Positions 17,548 to 25,976 of a stretch of DNA of 64,000 nucleotides are shown here, in pieces. The first letter of the stretch is position 1. Every line of letters starts with the position of its first letter. The position numbers and the translations under genes were made by a program. Origin of the DNA: Ammoniphilus sp. CFH 90114 (GTDB lineage Bacteria; Bacillota; Bacilli; Aneurinibacillales; RAOX-1); the NCBI RefSeq assembly GCF_004123195.1, contig NZ_SDLI01000014.1, positions 1 through 64,000 on the forward strand. Reading direction: 5' to 3'. The notes beneath the pieces are model-generated. The model was not told where the DNA came from, made no database searches, and worked only from the letters and a program-made list of their open reading frames with translations.

Positions 17548-18069
17548 CTAATTATAGTGATACGACTTGCCTTTACTATATATTTTTATTTCTTTAAAAC
17601 CATAGCCGATATTTCTATTGGTTCTACTAGAGATCAAATCATTGTTAATAGGGATTGAGTTACAACTTGTTACGGTTACCCTTTCTTCCTCTAGTCCAAA
17701 AAATCCGAATGAAGAAAAAAAGACTTGCCCCGTTGTATCTATACCAGCAAAATTGATTACTATAATATCATCATTTTCTTCAGGACCATCAACTAAGTTA
17801 AGTGTAAAAGTGACAGGGAAGGTTTCATCATCTCTTGTAAGTGTACCCGTTCCATTAGTATTCAATATACTTTGACCATTTGAGAAAAGACACTCTGGGC
17901 GATTCACAGAGTTAGATGAGAAGCTAAATCCAGAGGTATCAAAAGTGGTAATAAAAGTGACTATACTTCCTTCTTTAAAGCAAGATGGACAAATATTAGC
18001 AAAAATTTGAGTGTCTGTTTCATTAAGTGTTGCTAAACCAGAGCATTCACACATTTTTTTAATTCCCAT
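17548..18069 (-). CDS. Hypothetical protein with N-terminal cysteine pairs
   Basis: 173 residues, no signal peptide, not recognised. The N-terminus contains CEC (residues 7-9) and CPSC (about 28-31), a possible metal site. The rest is beta-rich with many serine/threonine/asparagine residues (GTGTLTRDDETFPVTFTLNLVDG), reminiscent of exosporium or appendage proteins of spore formers. AAAGGAGTGAT precedes ATG 18069. It converges head-on with the YczE gene, only 6 nt away. Confidence 0.6.
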   Translation of the reverse strand: MGIKKMCECSGLATLNETDTQIFANICPSCFKEGSIVTFITTFDTSGFSFSSNSVNRPECLFSNGQSILNTNGTGTLTRDDETFPVTFTLNLVDGPEENDDIIVINFAGIDTTGQVFFSSFGFFGLEEERVTVTSCNSIPINNDLISSRTNRNIGYGFKEIKIYSKGKSYHYN

Positions 18070-18475
18070 TCATCTATCACTCCTTTTCAATTTTAATATA
18101 ATCTATGTACAGAGGATATGAAGTGATTGGACTAATTTAAAGGTTTTTATCTAATAGAGTTATTGAGTATCATAGTAAATGAAGGAAGATGAACGAGAGT
18201 CAAGATCAAATTTAACCGGTTCCGTTTAGAGATGCAGGCAAGAGTATTCACAATCGTTTTTATCAATATTCGCAGTTAAACGAAAGAAGGGCATCTCTCC
18301 ATTGTTATGTTGGAAGAAGCCCTACTTTCGTTTTGTTTGTGTTATCGTACGCGACGATAGAGGACAGACTCGAGCTGTTTTGGGCTTGCTCTGTCCGAAT
18401 GAGGCTTGCATTCAGACGGGAGTTTAATAGTTCTAACGCAACCCGTTAGATCAGATTGACTATTCGGATTCGCTG
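18070..18475. other. Intergenic region with two inverted repeats
   Basis: No gene seen in this 406-bp gap. It holds a long hairpin at 18281-18330 (CGAAAGAAGGGC against GCCCTACTTTCG, one mismatch, followed by TTTTG) and, at 18361-18417, a minus-strand copy of the 52-bp dispersed repeat described elsewhere in this annotation. Confidence 0.5.
18361..18417 (-). repeat. Dispersed palindromic intergenic repeat, copy A
   Basis: In reverse complement it reads TGCAAGCCTCATTCGGACAG then AGCAAGCCCAAAACAGCTCG then AGTCTGTCCT. It matches copies at 23641-23701 and 27847-27982. ATTCGGACAG and CTGTC..AAT at the ends form an inverted repeat. Confidence 0.75.
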
Positions 18476-19807
18476 TTACTTCAGATCGTACAACCAGATT
18501 CCAGAGGAATCTGTCCAGAGCTCTAGTTGTCCGGATGGAGTCCAGTAGAGTTCAAAGACCTCTTGAGCGGCTATTGGAGAACCAGCTGTAATCTCTGTCC
18601 ATGATCCGTCCTTAAAAATCCAAACGTTTCCATATAAGCTATGGGCCTGTACGGCAAGGACATCGTCATTTGACCATGCAAGAAGCCGTACTCCGCGATC
18701 TTTTAATGGAGTAGGGTAGGAAGCGCCGCCTGGTCTGATCCATTGATCATTCTCGAGAACAAACATACCGTTTGCATGGGTTCCTAATGCGAGCTTACCG
18801 GATTGGGAAGTCGAAATATAGTAATCTGGTAAACTCCCCTCAGGAACAGGGAATTTAGCCCACTTTCCATCAATTCTACGTAATAAACCATCAACGCTTG
18901 TTGTCCACATTGTACCATCAGGCAACCAGTTCATAGAATCGATGGTATAGAAATCGACAAGGGCATCATCTTCATATTGAGACCATTTTCCATCTTTATA
19001 TGACCCTAAACCAGGATAGTTAGAATCTGCAAACTCAACGACAATTTCTCCCTCTGTGGAGAAATTGGCACGCCAAATACTTTTACCGCAGATGAAACAA
19101 TCCACTTCAGGTAGTTGAATCTGTTCCCATGAATCGTTGTCAAAAATCCATAGTTTGGTGTGACCTTCAATGGCAAGCAGCCTTCCGTCTTTTCCCTGTT
19201 CGAGGTATGTAATCCAATCCTTAAAGAGTTTATGGTTACCTAATGGACTCCACTTCCCGTTGACTTGTTTCCAAACACCTTTATCCGTACCGACAAGGAG
19301 TGTTCCATCCGATTTCCAAGCTGTTTTACTCACGGCAGAAAATTCTTGATTCTTGTACTCAATTGTTTTCCATTTTCGAGTGGTTGCATTTTGAACTGGC
19401 GTAACTTGCGGCTGAGAACCGTCGGAGTTGATCAGAACTGTTCGGGTATTCGCGTCCCAAGCAATTCCCGCGCCAAGTTCTTCACTAACCTTACGTAATG
19501 GGATCATCAATCTTCCATTAATTTGGATATATGTTGGGATATATAACTTAGACTTTACCCCATCTTTTGTTATATGTACTTCTCGATTTTTAGCGTCCCA
19601 TTCAACTTCTGCCCCAAGTTCTTCAAAAACGGCGCGAAGAGGAACGTAAGTTTTTCCGCCCCGCAGTATGGCCGGTGGGTTAAATTGTTGGAGTTCGCCA
19701 TCGATGTTCACTTTAACATCCTGACTCGAAGTGGAAAATACAGGACCAGCGCTTAACGACGAAGCCAATAAGCTTGCAACAACCATTTTCTTTATTAAAT
19801 GCTTCAT
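18476..19807 (-). CDS. Copper amine oxidase N-terminal domain protein with propeller-like repeats
   Basis: 443 residues, secreted (signal peptide about 1-25). Residues 33-130 hold the copper amine oxidase N-terminal-like domain: NPPAILRGGKTYVPLRAVFEELGAEVEWD and its repeat LMIPLRKVSEELGAGIAWDANTRTVLI (quoted in pieces). This domain is a cell-wall-associated module in Paenibacillaceae and does not imply amine oxidase activity. The rest has repeated short units with GKWSPLG, DNDSWEQI, GKWAKFP and DGSWTEI, fitting a beta-propeller. ATG 19807 follows AGGAGAAG. Isolated gene. Confidence 0.8.
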   Translation of the reverse strand: MKHLIKKMVVASLLASSLSAGPVFSTSSQDVKVNIDGELQQFNPPAILRGGKTYVPLRAVFEELGAEVEWDAKNREVHITKDGVKSKLYIPTYIQINGRLMIPLRKVSEELGAGIAWDANTRTVLINSDGSQPQVTPVQNATTRKWKTIEYKNQEFSAVSKTAWKSDGTLLVGTDKGVWKQVNGKWSPLGNHKLFKDWITYLEQGKDGRLLAIEGHTKLWIFDNDSWEQIQLPEVDCFICGKSIWRANFSTEGEIVVEFADSNYPGLGSYKDGKWSQYEDDALVDFYTIDSMNWLPDGTMWTTSVDGLLRRIDGKWAKFPVPEGSLPDYYISTSQSGKLALGTHANGMFVLENDQWIRPGGASYPTPLKDRGVRLLAWSNDDVLAVQAHSLYGNVWIFKDGSWTEITAGSPIAAQEVFELYWTPSGQLELWTDSSGIWLYDLK

Positions 19808-19897
19808 AATCTTCTCCTATCTTGTATTTTTGAGTCTATGAAAGTCATAGGTTAGGACCCATTGGTACACATAGAATTATAACATTTAATAGACTGA

Positions 19898-20041
19898 GTG
19901 GCCGAACGTCTACATGAAGATTTGCCACATTCAAAACTAGTCAAACTAGCAAGAGTAAGGTATGTGATTCCTGAAAATTCACCGTCTAAGGTAGTAGAAG
20001 CAAACGAGCTATTGAATTTTAATAAAAATGGCTGCCATTAA
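19898..20041 (+). pseudogene. Alpha/beta hydrolase C-terminal remnant
   Basis: A 47-codon open stretch reading ERLHEDLPHSKLVKLARVRY then VIPENSPSKVVEANELL. This corresponds to the C-terminal part of alpha/beta hydrolases (pattern ERLHEDLPNSKLVILP...HLLPEESPEKV), but the catalytic core is absent upstream. It is a decayed gene end, not in the frame of any complete gene. Confidence 0.5.
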
Positions 20042-20051
20042 AGGGGCAGCC
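20020..20051 (-). terminator. Terminator of the SDR gene
   Basis: On the minus strand GGCTGCC and GGCAGCC form a 7-bp stem followed by ATTTTTATT, directly after the SDR stop codon. Confidence 0.75.
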
Positions 20052-20053
20052 TA

Positions 20054-20830
20054 TCAACCAACCACCTGAATCCCGCCATCCACAACTATATTTTGACCAG
20101 TTACATAGGATGATTCTTCAGATAGCAACCAAGTCGCTACAGATGCCGCTTCTTCCGGCCGACCGATTCGTTTCAAGGCATTGAAGCTATTATATTTCTC
20201 CTCTACAGCATGAACCTCATCAGGTGTTAAGTGTAGGAATTTCCTTTCTAGTAATGGAGTTCGAATGGCTCCTGGACATAAGGAGTTTATGCGTATGCCC
20301 CTACTTCCATATTCCTGTGCAATGGATTTGGTTAAGGCAATTACACCGCTTTTCCCCGCTGCGTAAACAGCAGTTCCTGCCGAACATAATAGAGCATCGA
20401 CAGATGATGTGTTGACAATGGTCCCTCCAGTTCCTCGCAACATCGCTTCAATTTCATGTTTCATACAAAGCCAAACCCCTTTTAACGTAACCAGGATGAG
20501 CTTATCAAAATCTTCTTCAAGGAACTCATGTGTAGGTAGAGAGCGGACTTCATCATTGGCCGCATTGTTAAAGGCAATGTCTAATTTTCCAAATCGTGCA
20601 ATGGTATCTGCTACCATTTTTTTTACTTCTGTAGATTGCGTCACATCCACCGATAGATACATGACATCGGAATGAATTTTCCTTAATTCACTTAAGGCAT
20701 GCTCGCCTTTGTTCTGATCTCTTCCGATGATGGCAACTTTTGCGCCACCTTCTGCTAATTGCTTCGCTGCTGCAAAGCCAATGCCCGATGTTCCACCAGT
20801 GATTAGAGCTACTTTATTGTCAAATTTCAT
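20054..20830 (-). CDS. SDR family oxidoreductase
   Basis: 258-residue classical short-chain dehydrogenase: the NAD(P)-binding TGGTSGIGFA at residues 12-21, NNAAND (a variant of NNAG), the catalytic Ser, and YAAGKSG (Y-x-x-x-K) near residue 157. The C-terminal YVTGQNIVVDGGIQV is typical. Substrate unknown. It lies 67 nt downstream of a TetR regulator on the same strand and the two probably form an operon under that regulator. Confidence 0.88.
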   Translation of the reverse strand: MKFDNKVALITGGTSGIGFAAAKQLAEGGAKVAIIGRDQNKGEHALSELRKIHSDVMYLSVDVTQSTEVKKMVADTIARFGKLDIAFNNAANDEVRSLPTHEFLEEDFDKLILVTLKGVWLCMKHEIEAMLRGTGGTIVNTSSVDALLCSAGTAVYAAGKSGVIALTKSIAQEYGSRGIRINSLCPGAIRTPLLERKFLHLTPDEVHAVEEKYNSFNALKRIGRPEEAASVATWLLSEESSYVTGQNIVVDGGIQVVG

Positions 20831-20897
20831 GGATTACATGCCTCCAGGTCGCGTTTTTTTAACTCCTTGCCAGTATAAAGAAGACTTAGGGTTAGCA

Positions 20898-21515
20898 TTA
20901 GCATCGTTGATCCGCCTTTCCTAATAAATCGTTCATAATTTGCTTGATCACCAGGACCTGTTCTTCGAAATGAATCTTTTCTTTTCCAAGTTGCATCGAA
21001 TCACAAACAAGACCATCTAGATAGGTCATCAACATTCTTGCGATGGAGGTAGTGGATATTCGTGGTTTAAACAATCCTTGTTCCATTCCACGCTCTAGAA
21101 TCGATACGATTTCTGCTAATGAACGTTCATAACGTCGCTCTAGAGATTCTTTTCTCTCTGCATTTCGGTAAGACTCTAAGTAATATTCAAACAGAATGGG
21201 ATAAATGGTTTTCTCAAGATCGTTAATGACATGTATAACTCCCTGAATCAAGGCTTCTAATTGTTCAATGGGATTAAGATGTTCCTTCTTACTACTAAAA
21301 AGGTATAGTTCAAACTGCTTCTCAAGTTCAGCGAACACATCGTCCTTTCCATTAAAGTAGAGATAGAAGCCGCCTTTGCTAATCTTTGCTTCGTCTAAAA
21401 TATCTTGAACCGTTGTGAGTTCATATCCCTTTCTTTTAAATACATTTTCTGCCGCGAGCAAAATTAATTTGGCTCGTTGCTCTTTATGTTGATCTGATAC
21501 TTTGGGCATGTTCAT
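20898..21515 (-). CDS. TetR/AcrR family transcriptional regulator
   Basis: 205 residues. The N-terminal HTH (about 12-58) includes AAENVFKRKGYELTTVQDIL and KGGFYLYFNGKDDVF. The remaining helices form the effector domain. It starts at ATG 21515 behind AGGAGGTCATG. Two related operator-like sites lie immediately upstream (21533-21580), implying autoregulation and co-control of the SDR gene. Confidence 0.87.
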   Translation of the reverse strand: MNMPKVSDQHKEQRAKLILLAAENVFKRKGYELTTVQDILDEAKISKGGFYLYFNGKDDVFAELEKQFELYLFSSKKEHLNPIEQLEALIQGVIHVINDLEKTIYPILFEYYLESYRNAERKESLERRYERSLAEIVSILERGMEQGLFKPRISTTSIARMLMTYLDGLVCDSMQLGKEKIHFEEQVLVIKQIMNDLLGKADQRC

Positions 21516-21532
21516 GACCTCCTGAAATTATA

Positions 21533-21580
21533 AAAGACTACCCCGTCTTTATGTACTGTTATTTTAACGACTGAGTAGTC
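21533..21580 (-). promoter_or_regulatory. Paired TetR-type operators
   Basis: AAAGACTACCCCGTCTTT (21533-21550) is a palindrome. The second site reads AAAGACTACTCAGTC on the minus strand (ending at 21569). The two 15-mers agree at 13 positions and point toward each other, flanking the likely promoter of the TetR-SDR operon. Confidence 0.6.
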
Positions 21581-21971
21581 TTTTTGCAAGTCTATATTAT
21601 GCATTAACCCAGGTCAGTTCATTCTTATACCAGGTAGAAAGGGTGGATAAAGTCCTCTCTGTTGTTGGAGTTTGAGTTTGCCATCTTTATTATCGATGGA
21701 AAGGATCGGTTTTTAATATTTTACTGAATAGTATGACAAGAGTTATGATGGAATCATGGAATGGACTAAGAAATTTCTCCGTTCTGATGCTGGGTACTTG
21801 GCTTCCTTAGTATTTTGACTACAGTCTATTGTATAAATGACACTCGCCCCTACATTGGCAATTGGAGGGAGAAAGTTGGCTAATAGACGAAGGGGGGACG
21901 AGGGATATCATTTCAGTCGTGAAACCCTACTAATACAGAGAATTACCTACTATAAAGGAGTTGAAACATAA
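21581..21971. other. Long upstream region of the decarboxylase gene
   Basis: About 390 bp without a supported gene. It may hold the promoter of the decarboxylase gene, but I assign no elements. Confidence 0.3.
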
Positions 21972-23372
21972 ATGGTAAGGAAAATGGAAGAGGATCAGCA
22001 AGATATCAAAAACATTCTTGATCGTGTCGTTCAACATGCCACGCAATTTTTTGATGAATTAGATTTTCGTCCTGCATCGGTCAATCCCAATAGAGACCTT
22101 TATGATGGATTACCCATAGAAGGTCATGGAGCCTTGCAAGTTCTCGAGCAATTCCAGTCTACTTATTCCAAACAATTAAGTGGAAGTGTAGGCCCTCGTT
22201 ATTTAGGATTCGTAACAGGGGGGACTACACCTGCCAGTATGGCGGGAGATTGGTTAGTTAGTCTTTACGATCAAAACGTGACAGGTTTGGAGGATTCTGC
22301 GGCTGGCCTAATGGAAATTGAAACGATTTCCATGCTGAGGGAACTCTTTCACCTGCCAGTGGAATTTAGCGGTGCGTTTGTTTCGGGTGCAACAATGGCC
22401 AATTTTGTTGGTCTAGCTCAGGCTAGACAATGGGTTGCACACCAGTACGCAAAGGATATTTCTCAAGAGGGTTTATATAACGTACCTCCCATTCAAGTAG
22501 TAAGTGGAGCACCACACTCTAGTATTTACAAGTCTCTGTCGATGCTCGGGATGGGGAGGAAAAGTGTTCATTTAATCCCCTGTTTGCCAAACAGAGAGGC
22601 TGTAGATATAGACAAGCTTCAGAAATTTTTGGAGGAAAACAAAAATAAACCATGCATCATCGTAGCGAATGCTGGAACCGTAAACACTGTTGATTATGAT
22701 GACTTACACGCCATTGGACAATTAAAAGATAAGTATTCATTTTGGTTCCATATTGATGCTGCATTTGGTGGATTTGCTGCCTGCTCTAAGAAATATCGTC
22801 ATTTAGTAGAAGGTATGGATCAAGCGGATTCGATTACGATCGATGCACATAAATGGCTAAATGTTCCTTATGATTCAGCTATGCAGTTTAGTAAGCATAA
22901 ACCATTGCAGGTGGAAGTCTTTCAAAACCACGCAGCCTACTTAGGGAACGCGATTGAACATCCGGAATTTATCCATCTTACTCCTGAGAACTCTAGACGT
23001 TTTCGTGCCTTGCCAGCATGGTTTACATTAAAGGCGTATGGAAGAACCGGGTATCAAGAGCTCGTAGAAAGTAACGCTTACTTGGCAGAGCTATTAACAC
23101 AGAAAATACAAGAGAGTGAGACATTTATGTTATTAGCGCCTACCAAACTTAATGTAGTATGTTTTACACTTGCAATGAGGGATAAACCTATGACTTTTGA
23201 GGATATCAAGCGTTTTCTAGAACGTCTGAACCAAGAAGGTCATGTGTTTATGACACCTACTATTTATCAGGGAATACCGGGGATTCGAGCTGCATTCAGT
23301 AATTGGCGGACCAAGGGCGAAGATGTGGAACGGATCTGGAATGCCCTTTGTGGGGTGGACCAGTTCATGTGA
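21972..23372 (+). CDS. PLP-dependent group II decarboxylase/aminotransferase-like enzyme
   Basis: 466 residues of the pyridoxal-dependent decarboxylase group II (glutamate/aromatic-L-amino-acid decarboxylase fold). The cofactor lysine is visible in SITIDAHKWLNVPYDS near residue 297, and the preceding FHIDAAFGGFAACSKKY supplies the aspartate and alanine that contact PLP. GFVTGGTTPASMAGDWLVSLYDQN is an N-terminal landmark. Substrate unknown. ATG 21972 follows AAAGGAGTTG. Monocistronic, with a terminator about 200 nt downstream. Confidence 0.85.
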   Translation: MVRKMEEDQQDIKNILDRVVQHATQFFDELDFRPASVNPNRDLYDGLPIEGHGALQVLEQFQSTYSKQLSGSVGPRYLGFVTGGTTPASMAGDWLVSLYDQNVTGLEDSAAGLMEIETISMLRELFHLPVEFSGAFVSGATMANFVGLAQARQWVAHQYAKDISQEGLYNVPPIQVVSGAPHSSIYKSLSMLGMGRKSVHLIPCLPNREAVDIDKLQKFLEENKNKPCIIVANAGTVNTVDYDDLHAIGQLKDKYSFWFHIDAAFGGFAACSKKYRHLVEGMDQADSITIDAHKWLNVPYDSAMQFSKHKPLQVEVFQNHAAYLGNAIEHPEFIHLTPENSRRFRALPAWFTLKAYGRTGYQELVESNAYLAELLTQKIQESETFMLLAPTKLNVVCFTLAMRDKPMTFEDIKRFLERLNQEGHVFMTPTIYQGIPGIRAAFSNWRTKGEDVERIWNALCGVDQFM

Positions 23373-23571
23373 ATTGGGGGATAAAACCATGTTCAACTTG
23401 ATTGAGAAGATTCTGGACCATTGCGACAGATCAGCCTGTATGGTCACATGGCGAGAGCTAATCCTCATTGGCGGAGGATGGGCTACCTTCATTGTGAATC
23501 TAGATGGACACGTACACAAATAGTAAGGGTGATTGAACATTGGGGTTCTAACGGGGACTTAATAGTACACG
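23373..23571 (+). other. Gap between the decarboxylase gene and its terminator
   Basis: Contains a 44-codon open frame from ATG 23389 (MFNLIEKILDHCDRS...) with no convincing ribosome binding site and no recognisable family. Not called as a gene. Confidence 0.25.
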
Positions 23572-23600
23572 ACGGTTGCTTTCCAACGGCAACCGTTTTT
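23572..23600 (+). terminator. Terminator of the ACGGTTGC hairpin family
   Basis: An 8-bp stem (ACGGTTGC / GCAACCGT) is followed by TTTTT. The same stem occurs at 37446-37469 and 53078-53101. Confidence 0.8.
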
Positions 23601-23640
23601 GGTATTTAGCTAATGAGGATCTGGGGCCAGTCGCTGCAAT

Positions 23641-23701
23641 ACGAGCCTGATTCTGACAGAGCAAGCCTAAAACAGCTCGGGCCTGTCAGAATACGAGCCT
23701 T
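23641..23701 (+). repeat. Dispersed palindromic intergenic repeat, copy B
   Basis: Reads GAGCCTGATTCTGACAGAGC then AAGCCTAAAACAGCTCGGGC then CTGTCAGAATACGAGCC. TTCTGACAG and CTGTCAGAA form a perfect 9-bp inverted repeat, so transcripts could fold here. It lies between the decarboxylase terminator and the XRE promoter. Confidence 0.75.
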
Positions 23702-23744
23702 TTTCACTAACAGGAGTCTATTTTTTAAGAAAAAACAAGGTAAT

Positions 23745-23816
23745 CAAGGTGTAAAATATGTTTGACACCCTGATTGCCATATTTTATAATCAAGGTGTAA
23801 AAAACCTTTTACACCT
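23745..23816 (+). promoter_or_regulatory. Consensus promoter flanked by XRE operators
   Basis: A perfect TTGACA (23762-23767), 17-nt spacer and TATAAT (23785-23790). Immediately downstream AGGTGTAAAA-aacc-TTTTACACCT (23793-23816) is a perfect palindrome over the start point. Upstream, AAGGTGTAAAA at about 23746 pairs with TTTGACACC across the -35. Strong evidence of a tightly autorepressed promoter for the XRE gene at 23845. Confidence 0.85.
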
Positions 23817-23844
23817 GACGAATTTATATAGGTGGTTATGTGTG

Positions 23845-24060
23845 ATGGAAAATAATATAAGAGAGTTCAGAGAAAAGAAGAGTATTTCACAAGGTAAATT
23901 AGCTGAACTATGCAGTGTAAGTAGACAAACGATTAACGCTATTGAGAACAATAAATATGACCCAAGTTTACAATTAGCTTTTGATATTGCAAGGGTTTTA
24001 GGAGTAACTATGGAGTCATTATTTATTAGTAGAAAGGATGGGGAGAAAAGGGATGGATAG
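23845..24060 (+). CDS. Small XRE-family HTH regulator
   Basis: 71 residues, essentially one Cro/CI-type [35 protein letters not shown] is helix 1 to helix 3 (residues 5-36). It ends with [15 protein letters not shown]. The open frame extends upstream to 23758 but that would start inside the promoter, so ATG 23845 is preferred (AGGTGG upstream). Its last 8 bp overlap the membrane-protein gene that follows, a common XRE plus membrane protein pairing seen again at 45340-45876. Confidence 0.85.
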   Translation: MENNIREFREKKSISQGKLAELCSVSRQTINAIENNKYDPSLQLAFDIARVLGVTMESLFISRKDGEKRDG

Positions 24061-24445
24061 TTCAAAAAAAATCATGGGCATGTTAGCCTTTGTTGCTTTT
24101 ATTATTGTTTCAGGATTTTCCTTATACAAATGGGTAAGGTTTGGAACTATTGATGGAGGTTCTATATTTTTTAGTTTTCTTTTACTATCCTATTTTTTTA
24201 ACTGGATTACTTGGGGACAACATGAAGGAGGGGGAGAAAAAGACGAGTTAGATAGGCATATTCAGACACAGAGTGCGAAGATAGGGTATTTTGCTTTGAT
24301 GATTTTGTCAGCATTCATCTTATTTGTTTCTGAAGGTGTATCTAATTTGAACGACATTGATAATTATCCTTTACTCATCATGGTCGGTCTAACTTTTGTT
24401 ACGTTACCGATTACAGAATTTATCTATTCAAGGAAGTTTAAGTGA
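24053..24445 (+). CDS. Membrane protein paired with an XRE regulator
   Basis: 130 residues with four hydrophobic segments (for example [51 protein letters not shown] and a C-terminal pair). A charged loop [19 protein letters not shown] separates segments 2 and 3. It resembles DUF2178-like membrane proteins encoded beside small XRE regulators; role unknown. The start ATG 24053 overlaps the end of the regulator gene and follows GGGGAG. Confidence 0.7.
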   Translation: MDSSKKIMGMLAFVAFIIVSGFSLYKWVRFGTIDGGSIFFSFLLLSYFFNWITWGQHEGGGEKDELDRHIQTQSAKIGYFALMILSAFILFVSEGVSNLNDIDNYPLLIMVGLTFVTLPITEFIYSRKFK

Positions 24446-24777
24446 TTTAGAAGAATACTCAAGACTTCCTCCAAATAACAACTACTACCTCCCATTGCTT
24501 AGCGGATCAGTGACCTTTTATGTAGTACATCTGGTCCCTGTTGAAATCCTACGAATAAGCCAACTTTCTTTCAGTACCTTAAAATTAAGCTGCTACCGCT
24601 GTAGTTGTTGCTACTTTTTCAGGGGTGTAATCTAAACCATGTAATTTACCGCATAGTTTCTGATGGTTTCATTAAGTGGTTATACCGCTTCCTCCGGGAT
24701 TCGATGGCTCAATAAGGTTGGGGTATACGAAATTATGAATTAATATTATCTTTATAATATAAAACTGAACACAAAGG
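24446..24777. other. Gap with a possible minus-strand gene remnant
   Basis: About 330 bp with no intact gene. On the minus strand, ending near 24592, a short open stretch reads KLCGKLHGLDYTPEKVATTT then AVAA and a stop, which looks like the tail of a decayed enzyme gene. I cannot name the family. Confidence 0.3.
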
Positions 24778-24792
24778 TTGGAGGTGTTAATG

Positions 24793-25287
24793 ATGTATTT
24801 AATAAGGGAAATTCAAGAGAAGGATTGGGACCAATGCAAAGTAATTTATGAAGCCGGAATCGCTACTGGACATGCCACTTTTGAAGTCAAGTCTCCTCCC
24901 TATGAAGAATGGATTTCGAGTGCTGTTATGGGGTGTTCTTTAGTAGCCTATGATGGAGATACAATATTAGGGTGGTGCAAATTGTCACGCGTCTCCGACA
25001 GATGCGTATATGCTGGGGTCGGTGAGGTAAGTGTCTATGTGCATCCAGAAGCTAAGGGTAAAGGCATTGGAAGCGTGCTATTAAACGGACTAATTAAGAA
25101 ATCAGAAGAAAAAGGATACTGGACTCTAAATGCGGGAGTATTCCCTGAGAATGAAGCCAGTATACAACTACATAAGAAGCATGATTTTCGAGAAGTAGGT
25201 CGACGTGAACGTATAGGAAAGATGAATGGAATTTGGCGTGATGTAGTTCTTCTCGAGAGAAGAAGTCGTGTTGTTGGAATGGATTAA
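24793..25287 (+). CDS. GNAT acetyltransferase, phosphinothricin-acetyltransferase type
   Basis: About 164 residues. REIQEKDWDQCKVIYEAGIATGHATFE (residues 4-30) and EVSVYVHPEAKGKGIGSVLL (the acetyl-CoA loop) match the Pat/YncA-type N-acetyltransferases, and IQLHKKHDFREVGRRERIGKMNGIWRDVVLLERR is the usual C-terminal block. It may detoxify an amine-containing compound. GGAGGTG at 24780-24786 fits ATG 24793 (24790 is possible). Confidence 0.85.
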   Translation: MYLIREIQEKDWDQCKVIYEAGIATGHATFEVKSPPYEEWISSAVMGCSLVAYDGDTILGWCKLSRVSDRCVYAGVGEVSVYVHPEAKGKGIGSVLLNGLIKKSEEKGYWTLNAGVFPENEASIQLHKKHDFREVGRRERIGKMNGIWRDVVLLERRSRVVGMD

Positions 25288-25296
25288 AATAAAGAG

Positions 25297-25902
25297 GTGA
25301 TTGATATTAAACAGGTTAATCTTGTTACGGTTTGGCAAGATTTTAGAAACATCCTCAAGCAGTTCATTAAGAGCCGTGTATCAAACGAACAAGATACCGA
25401 TGATATTCTTCAAGAAGTCTTTATCAAAATTCATCATCATCTACCCAATCTCAAAGAAGAAGATAAGTTGCGGTCTTGGGTGTTTCAAATAACCAGGAAC
25501 ACGATTATAGATTTTTATCGGAGTCGCGGGAAGAACCAATTTGAGTTGTTAGTTGTGGAGATAGAGGACAAGTTAATAGATAAGAACAGCTTGCCTGCCG
25601 ATGGAAATAAAAATGAAATTGTCTCTTCATGGTTAAAAGATTTGACAGAACAACTCCCTGAAAATGATAGAGAAGCCCTTCTACATACTGAGTATGGAAA
25701 TCTGACTCAAAGGGAATTAGCTGCTAAATTAGGCATTTCCCTCTCCGGGGCCAAGTCACGGGTACAGCGAGGGAGAGAAAAATTAAAACATATACTTTTG
25801 GAATGTTGCCATTTGGAATTCGATAATCAAGGAAATATCCTGGATTATGAGGTGAATAAGGCTAATTGCTCCTGTAAAGAAATTCGAGATAAAATGAATT
25901 AA
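25297..25902 (+). CDS. sigZ: RNA polymerase ECF-type sigma factor SigZ
   Basis: 201 residues. Sigma region 2 is residues 13-75 (DTDDILQEVFIKIHHHLP, LRSWVFQITRNTIIDFYR) and region 4 about 115-165 (LTQRELAAKLGISLSGAKSRVQRGREKLK). The C-terminus carries a cysteine cluster (ECCHLEF, NCSCKEI) typical of the SigZ group and a possible metal or redox sensor. The start is unclear: GTG 25297 lies inside the only good ribosome binding site (AAAGAGGTG), so ATT 25306 is a realistic alternative. It is followed by a DUF2703 gene, a recurring pairing, across a hairpin. Confidence 0.82.
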   Translation: MIDIKQVNLVTVWQDFRNILKQFIKSRVSNEQDTDDILQEVFIKIHHHLPNLKEEDKLRSWVFQITRNTIIDFYRSRGKNQFELLVVEIEDKLIDKNSLPADGNKNEIVSSWLKDLTEQLPENDREALLHTEYGNLTQRELAAKLGISLSGAKSRVQRGREKLKHILLECCHLEFDNQGNILDYEVNKANCSCKEIRDKMN

Positions 25903-25921
25903 AGCTGCGTCCTTTTTAAAT

Positions 25922-25970
25922 AGCCTCCGTCTTCTTAAGTGAAAGTAATCATTTAAGGAAATAGGAGGCT
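25922..25970 (+). promoter_or_regulatory. Hairpin sequestering the DUF2703 ribosome binding site
   Basis: AGCCTCC (25922-25928) pairs with GGAGGCT (25964-25970), which contains the GGAGG used for ATG 25977. An inner stem CTTAAGTG / CATTTAAG (one G-T pair) closes the structure. Folded, it would hide the ribosome binding site. No T-run follows, so it does not look like a terminator. Confidence 0.6.
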
Positions 25971-25976
25971 TTAATT

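Noticed and set aside
18281-18330. Long inverted repeat as a terminator of a named gene
   Set aside because: No gene on the plus strand ends upstream within range, so it is left as an unexplained hairpin.
23323-23523. 66-codon frame after the decarboxylase gene
   Set aside because: Overlaps the decarboxylase end, lacks an RBS, and has no recognisable product.
24396-24635. 79-codon plus-strand frame
   Set aside because: Overlaps the membrane-protein gene and runs antisense to a possible gene remnant; low-complexity product.
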